Source: Thermoplasmatota archaeon (GTDB taxonomy: Archaea; Thermoplasmatota; E2; JACPAO01; JAHFTW01). From it: a DNA stretch of 9,253 bases. Positions 5,940 to 9,253 of the stretch are shown here, in pieces. Numbering within the stretch: the first letter of the stretch is position 1; each line of letters opens with the position of its first letter. Position numbers and translations under genes: made by a program. Under the pieces are notes generated by a model, which saw nothing but the letters and a program-made list of their open reading frames with translations, was not told where the DNA came from and made no database searches. Where the stretch lies: positions 1 through 9,253 of the forward strand of contig JANQNI010000281.1 in assembly GCA_028289805.1 (NCBI GenBank), read 5' to 3'.

Positions 5940-6461
5940 GTGAACCTGGGACCGAACGCCACCATGCCCATCCTCGTGCTGATGATGACGGGCACCGCCG
6001 CCGTCCCCCTCGGCGCCGCCGGCATCGACGCCCTGGAGGCCGACGCCCACGCCCTGGCCGACACGGCCCAGCAGAGCGTCGAGCGCGCCCTGCACGACCT
6101 CAGCCGCCTCCCGCTGGCACCCGAGCAGGCCCACGGCTTCACCGAGGACGGCCACGTCGTGCGCGTCGCCCTGCTGGTGCGCGCCACCGGCGACGTGGAC
6201 CTGGACGGCCTGGTGGTGACCCAGGACGCGGACCTCGTCTCCTGGAGCGTCGCCGGCGTCCTGCGCGACCGCGACGGCAGCCTCGAGCAGGGCCTCGCCA
6301 CCGACGGCGACCTGCTGCGCATCGACCTCGACCTCTCCGCGCCCCTGGCCGGCGGCGAGGCCACGCACCTCGCCCTGCACGGCGACGCCCCCGCCGAGCA
6401 ATGGGGCCTGCGGGCGCCGCACAACCTCCAGCCCGAGCGCGTCGAACTGAACCTCGCTTGA
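5940..6461 (+). CDS. Membrane-anchored protein resembling archaellin/type IV pilin
   Basis: The 173-residue protein has a hydrophobic N-terminal segment at about residues 9-29 (MPILVLMMTGTAAVPLG), then a helix with regular Ala/Leu spacing (DALEADAHALADTAQQSVER), then beta-strand-rich sequence (72-173) with D-x-D-LDGLVV, RIDLDLSAPL and a C-terminal L-x2-P-x2-L-x3-V-x-L pattern. That order (hydrophobic helix, Ala-rich helix, beta domain) recalls archaellins and archaeal pilin-like proteins. However, no charged leader peptide with a canonical prepilin-peptidase site precedes the hydrophobic stretch, and no other archaellum gene is nearby. GTG 5940 is chosen because it lies exactly one promoter distance from TAAAT; ATG 5964 is an alternative. 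The function is a cautious resemblance, not a firm identification. Confidence 0.5.
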   Translation: MNLGPNATMPILVLMMTGTAAVPLGAAGIDALEADAHALADTAQQSVERALHDLSRLPLAPEQAHGFTEDGHVVRVALLVRATGDVDLDGLVVTQDADLVSWSVAGVLRDRDGSLEQGLATDGDLLRIDLDLSAPLAGGEATHLALHGDAPAEQWGLRAPHNLQPERVELNLA

Positions 6462-6584
6462 CCGACGGGTCCTTGCTCCTCCGTTCGCGGCGTCCCGCCC
6501 TCCGACCGCGCCGACGACGAACCGACCGGAGCGCGGGGGGCTGCTTGCTCACCCCCTCGGTCTCGTATGTTTGCACAGAATGGC

Positions 6585-6593
6585 GCTAAATAG
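6585..6593 (+). promoter_or_regulatory. TATA-like box for the actin-like operon
   Basis: GCTAAATAG, inside the short inverted repeat GCTA-AA-TAGC (6585-6594), lies about 66 nt before the actin-like ATG. Transcription would start near 6615, giving a 5' leader of about 40 nt, in contrast to the leaderless genes nearby. Between 6462 and 6584 I see no gene and no clear signal. Confidence 0.5.
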
Positions 6594-6610
6594 CCGGCCC
6601 CATTAACGCC

Positions 6611-6643
6611 TGGTGACTGCCGCTGCACAGCGGCGAGAAACCA
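6611..6643 (+). promoter_or_regulatory. 5'-leader hairpin before the actin-like gene
   Basis: The dyad GCCGCTG-CA-CAGCGGC (6619-6634) is a perfect 7-bp arm pair. It is flanked by a possible outer pairing TGGT (6611-6614) with ACCA (6640-6643), separated by GACT and GAGAA internal-loop strands. The outer stem ends at the first base of the Shine-Dalgarno sequence, so folding could influence ribosome access. With only two central bases the RNA loop must open to at least four. A DNA operator site is an alternative. Confidence 0.42.
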
Positions 6644-6650
6644 GGAGGAG
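6643..6650 (+). promoter_or_regulatory. Strong Shine-Dalgarno site of the actin-like gene
   Basis: AGGAGGAG places GGAGG 7 nt before ATG 6656. It is the clearest ribosome binding site in the window and the only one belonging to a first-in-operon gene. Confidence 0.75.
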
Positions 6651-6655
6651 CAAGA

Positions 6656-7675
6656 ATGGCCAAGGGACTCGACGTCGGAACCATGAACATCATCGCGGCC
6701 GAACGCAACGGTGACAAGACCACGTTGACGCAACAGCGCAACTCGTACGTGGAGATCGAATACAGTGAGGTCGCCGAGAAGATGCTCTCGCGCAGCGACG
6801 TCCTGTACATTCGCAAGGACAACCAGGTCTACATCGTCGGCGAGGACGCACTGAACTTCGCCAACGTCTTCAACAAGACCACCCGCCGGCCCATGCAGAA
6901 GGGCATCCTGAACCGGGACGAGAAGTCGGCCATCCCGATGATCCGACTCATCATCGAACGCCTGGTCGGAGAACCCAACCACGACGGCGAGCTGCTCTAC
7001 TACACCAGCCCCGCCCGGCCCGCCGACGACCCCCGCCAGGACGTGCTGTACCACCAGAAGACCATCGAGAGCATCCTGCGCAAGCTTGGCTACACGCCCC
7101 GCGTCATCAACGAGGGCATGAGCGTCGTCTACTCCGAACTGCCCGACAACCAGTTCACCGGCATGGGCGTCAGTTTCGGCGCCGGCATGACCAACATCTG
7201 CCTCGCCCACTACGGCCTCCCCGTCATGACGACCGCCGTGGCGCGCGGCGGCGACTGGGTGGACCAGAACGTCAGCGAGGCCACCGGGCACACCCGCGAC
7301 AAGGTCACGGCGTTCAAGGAGCGCGACTTCAAGCTGACCGAGGAGCCGGAGAGCGAACTCGACAGCGCGCTGACGATCTACTACGAGAACCTGCTCGACT
7401 ACATCGTCCAGAGCATCCGCCGCGAGGTGGAGGCGGCGCGCGTCGAGGAGGGCATGACCATCCCGGTCGCCATCACCGGCGGCACCGCCAGCCCGAAGGG
7501 CTTTGCCAAGCTGTTCGAGCGCAAGCTGCGCGCCGCCAACCTCCCCTTCGAGGTCAGCTCCGTCAAGGCCGCCAAGAGCCCCCTCTACTCCGTCGCCCTC
7601 GGCACCCTCGTCGCCGCGCGCGCCGAGGAGGAAGAGCACCTCGAGGAAGCCCCGACGCCCACGCCGGCTTCCTGA
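6656..7675 (+). CDS. Actin/MreB/Hsp70-superfamily ATPase (archaeal actin-like protein)
   Basis: The 339-residue protein shows the ATP-binding motifs of the actin fold in order: phosphate-1 GLDVGTMNIIAA at residues 4-15, a connect-1-like INEGMSVVYSE at 151-161, phosphate-2 GMGVSFGAGMTN at 169-180, and the adenosine motif AITGGTASPKGF at 272-283. VYIVGEDALNFANVF (58-72) is typical of an archaeal and bacterial group of uncharacterised actin-like proteins. The length is near MreB and FtsA and too short for full Hsp70, as there is no substrate-binding domain. It ends in an acidic, Pro/Thr-rich tail (EEEEHLEEAPTPTPAS). Inferred role: an ATP-dependent filament or switch for cell shape, polarity or division. 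It is followed after 8 nt by a four-helix membrane protein and a repeat protein, so the three probably act together. Base use is a little less GC-extreme than in its neighbours, consistent with high expression or conservation. Confidence 0.85.
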   Translation: MAKGLDVGTMNIIAAERNGDKTTLTQQRNSYVEIEYSEVAEKMLSRSDVLYIRKDNQVYIVGEDALNFANVFNKTTRRPMQKGILNRDEKSAIPMIRLIIERLVGEPNHDGELLYYTSPARPADDPRQDVLYHQKTIESILRKLGYTPRVINEGMSVVYSELPDNQFTGMGVSFGAGMTNICLAHYGLPVMTTAVARGGDWVDQNVSEATGHTRDKVTAFKERDFKLTEEPESELDSALTIYYENLLDYIVQSIRREVEAARVEEGMTIPVAITGGTASPKGFAKLFERKLRAANLPFEVSSVKAAKSPLYSVALGTLVAARAEEEEHLEEAPTPTPAS

Positions 7676-7683
7676 GGCCGGGC

Positions 7684-8580
7684 ATGGACGCGAACCGGTA
7701 CACCACCCTCTTCGGCCAGGAGCAGAGCCGCGCCCAGGTGTACACCGGCCTGTACCTCCTGCTGGGAGGCGTCGTCGTGGGCCTCGGCGCCATCGGCCTC
7801 TTCCTGTTCGCGGGGACCCACGACGGCAGCCGCCTCTACCTGTGGCGCGAGGCCGCCCTCGCCCTCGGCGCCATCGCCCTCACCACCTTCTTCCTCGGCA
7901 TCGCCGTCGCCCTGCCGTCCAACCGCTTCATGTTGCGCGCCTCGTACGCCGGCGTGCTGCTGTGCGGCATCGCCATCATCCTGTTCATGGTCCACTACCC
8001 CCTGAACTTCAACGTCCAGGACTCCCTGGACCCGAACCAGGAGGACTACACGGCCCTGGACACGATCCTGTTCGCCCTCGGCCTGGCCATCATCGTCGCC
8101 GGGGCGTTCGTCAGCGTCGTCGGCTACTACGTCCAGCGCCTCGGGCGCTGGGTGGAGCGCGAGGTCTACGAGGACGAGCACGGCAACAAGACCTACGAGG
8201 TGCCCGACTGGGTCGTGGAGAAGGACCTGGACGACGCCATGCGCCGCCACGGCGTCCACTGGGGCATGGGCGAGGAGACGGCGCTCAAAATCAACGTCCG
8301 CGACGGCCTCGACGGCGCCATCATCAGCAAGCGGGGGCGGGTCAACCGCATCGAGCTGGACCCCGCGGAGCACGACGCCGCCGTCCACGCCCTCCAGGGC
8401 ATGCGCCCCGAGAACCGCAACCGCCGCACCGTCGACGCCGGCGAGGTGGACGACCCCGTCGCCGCCCTGCGCGCCTTTCGCAAGCAGGTGCAGGAGAACC
8501 CCAAGGACTTCCGCGTCAAGCAGGGCATCCTGCGCAGGCCCCGCCAGGGCGGCCCACGCCTCGGCCGGGAGGAGCCGTGA
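7684..8580 (+). CDS. Four-helix membrane protein with large cytoplasmic tail (DUF7139-like)
   Basis: The 298-residue protein has four predicted membrane helices at about 21-43, 57-78, 86-104 and 125-150. A charged C-terminal half of about 148 residues follows, which should be cytoplasmic given the Arg-rich RLGRW after helix 4. The segment LYLWREAALALGAIAL, then FFLGIAVALPSNR, resembles haloarchaeal membrane proteins labelled DUF7139 or 'permease', as I recall them; no transport motif is visible. A short hydrophobic extracytoplasmic loop (YPLNFNVQDSLDPNQEDY) lies between helices 3 and 4. The gene starts 8 nt after the actin-like stop, with GAGG 6 nt before ATG 7684, and its stop overlaps the next start. 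That context makes a membrane anchor or regulator for the actin-like protein the simplest idea. Confidence 0.78.
   Translation: MDANRYTTLFGQEQSRAQVYTGLYLLLGGVVVGLGAIGLFLFAGTHDGSRLYLWREAALALGAIALTTFFLGIAVALPSNRFMLRASYAGVLLCGIAIILFMVHYPLNFNVQDSLDPNQEDYTALDTILFALGLAIIVAGAFVSVVGYYVQRLGRWVEREVYEDEHGNKTYEVPDWVVEKDLDDAMRRHGVHWGMGEETALKINVRDGLDGAIISKRGRVNRIELDPAEHDAAVHALQGMRPENRNRRTVDAGEVDDPVAALRAFRKQVQENPKDFRVKQGILRRPRQGGPRLGREEP
8568..8572 (+). promoter_or_regulatory. Shine-Dalgarno site of the repeat-protein gene
   Basis: GGAGG inside the end of the membrane-protein gene lies 4 nt before GTG 8577. It supports this GTG, whose sequence overlaps the upstream stop as GTGA. Confidence 0.55.
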
Positions 8581-9253
8581 GCGAGGACTTCGAGGTACGC
8601 CAGCCCACCCGCCAACGTGCACCCACCAACGGTGAGACGCACGAGACGACCGTCGAGGTGGAGCAGGACCACGGCCAGGCCAGCGACGCCGACGCGAGCG
8701 TCGCCGTGGACGAGGACTACCACGTCCACCACGACCAGGCCCCCGCCCGCGTCGGGGTGCCCCTCCTCGACGACGCGTTCGAGGTCGCCACAAACCCACG
8801 CCGCGTCCCCGACTGGGACCCCGAACTGGGGGAAGCCGAGGTCTCCCGGCACGAACGCCCGGTCGCCGACGCCCATGACCTCGCCCCCGGCGAGGCCGAG
8901 GTGGAACGCCCCGCACCGAAGAAGGCCGACGCCTCCGACCTCGCTCCCGCCCAGCCCCACGTGCGCAAGACCCGGCGCCGCACGCTCAAGGCGGACGACC
9001 TCGCGCCGGGGGACGCCGAGGTGCGCCCAAGCGTGCGCCGCAAGGCGGACGCCTCGGACCTCGCGCCCGCCCGCCCCCACGTGCGCAAGACCCGGCGCCG
9101 CACGCCCAATGCGGACGACCTCGCGCCGGGCAAGGCGGAGGTGCGACGCTCCGCCCGCAAGGAACCGGGCGCCTCCGACCTTGCTCCTGGGGACGCCGAG
9201 GTGCAGCGGCACGTCAGCCAGGGGCCGGACGTCTCCGACCTTGCTCCTAAGTC
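8577..9253 (+). CDS. Charged 20-residue tandem-repeat protein, 3' end outside window
   Basis: The frame from GTG 8577 runs without a stop to the window edge (225 complete residues). It overlaps the preceding gene by 4 nt (GTGA) and has GGAGG 4 nt upstream. From residue 101 on it is made of 20-residue units beginning DLAP: either DLAPGxAEV followed by a variable basic stretch, or DLAPAxPHVRKTRRRT. Six full units and the start of a seventh are visible. An EV or HV pair also recurs about every 20 residues in the N-terminal part (Val7, 28, 50, 70, 89), so the whole visible protein may have grown from one unit. There is no signal peptide or membrane segment, so it should be cytoplasmic. It is hydrophilic, Asp/Glu/Arg-rich and possibly disordered or a repeated docking platform. 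I do not recognise the family. Operon position suggests a scaffold or binding partner of the actin-like protein. Confidence 0.8.
   Translation, partial: MSEDFEVRQPTRQRAPTNGETHETTVEVEQDHGQASDADASVAVDEDYHVHHDQAPARVGVPLLDDAFEVATNPRRVPDWDPELGEAEVSRHERPVADAHDLAPGEAEVERPAPKKADASDLAPAQPHVRKTRRRTLKADDLAPGDAEVRPSVRRKADASDLAPARPHVRKTRRRTPNADDLAPGKAEVRRSARKEPGASDLAPGDAEVQRHVSQGPDVSDLAPK
8817..9253 (+). repeat. 60-bp in-frame tandem repeats encoding DLAP units
   Basis: Units of exactly 60 bp begin at 8877, 8937, 8997, 9057, 9117, 9177 and 9237 (cut by the edge), after a degenerate unit at 8817. The units at 8937 and 9057 agree at 55 of 60 bases, while adjacent ones differ far more, so a 120-bp pair was copied. 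Period and codon frame are fully kept, as expected for a protein repeat under selection. Confidence 0.92.

Noticed and set aside
4947..6422. A 491-codon minus-strand frame opposite the lyase and the archaellin-like gene
   Set aside because: It has a Gly/Val/His-rich composition typical of the antisense of GC-rich genes and no motif; it lies across well-supported sense genes.
6561..6600. A small gene starting at the ATG in the GTATGTTTGC stretch
   Set aside because: ATG 6567 is followed by only a few codons before a stop, with no ribosome site; the stretch is better read as promoter-region DNA.
5894..7639. A 581-codon minus-strand frame opposite the actin-like gene
   Set aside because: The sense strand carries complete actin-fold ATP motifs, and the antisense product resembles no family I know.
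7585..9212. Long minus-strand frames opposite the membrane and repeat proteins
   Set aside because: They mirror the codon periodicity of the sense strand. Their apparent repeats are just the reverse complement of the 60-bp units, and the sense gene has a ribosome site and operon overlap.
8877..9253. The 60-bp repeats as a CRISPR array
   Set aside because: There are no unique spacers; the units are contiguous, diverged and kept in one reading frame.

Overview
The window is about 70 % G+C and reads as archaeal chromosomal DNA. Four things point there. Most first-in-operon genes start about 24-30 nt downstream of an AT-rich TATA-like box (TAAAT, TATCT or a T-run) with no ribosome binding site, which fits leaderless mRNAs. 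Internal operon genes carry GGAGG instead. The multicopper oxidase has a lipobox. An archaeal-type actin-like gene is followed by a membrane protein resembling a haloarchaeal family. A high-GC euryarchaeon (a high-GC Thermoplasmatota lineage or a haloarchaeal relative) is my best guess; there is no rRNA here to settle it. No tRNA, rRNA, CRISPR array or insertion sequence was seen.

Left part (1-3428, + strand): the C-terminal end of a GalE-like sugar-nucleotide epimerase; an exported membrane cytochrome that joins one CxxCH heme-c motif to a four-helix ferric-reductase-type di-heme-b domain; a lipoprotein two-domain multicopper oxidase whose type-1 copper site is in domain 1; and a 59-residue membrane miniprotein. 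The cytochrome and oxidase could form an electron-transfer chain at the outer face of the membrane, but each has its own promoter-like box.

Middle (3425-4424, - strand): thymidylate kinase, whose stop codon overlaps that of the 59-residue gene, preceded by a small basic protein with two copies of a Cys3His zinc-binding-like motif. Across a divergent promoter region (4425-4536), a MaoC-type hydratase and a CitE-type CoA-ester lyase (4537-5834) overlap at TGATG and form a two-gene operon for short branched or dicarboxylic acyl-CoA metabolism. An imperfect hairpin follows.

Right part (5940-9253, + strand): a small membrane-anchored protein resembling archaellins/type IV pilins, then what looks like a cytoskeletal operon: an actin/Hsp70-fold ATPase with an unusual leadered, Shine-Dalgarno-bearing mRNA, a four-helix membrane protein with a large cytoplasmic tail, and a protein built of 20-residue tandem repeats that runs off the window. 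This three-gene set (actin-like filament candidate, membrane partner, charged repeat protein) is the most interesting system here.
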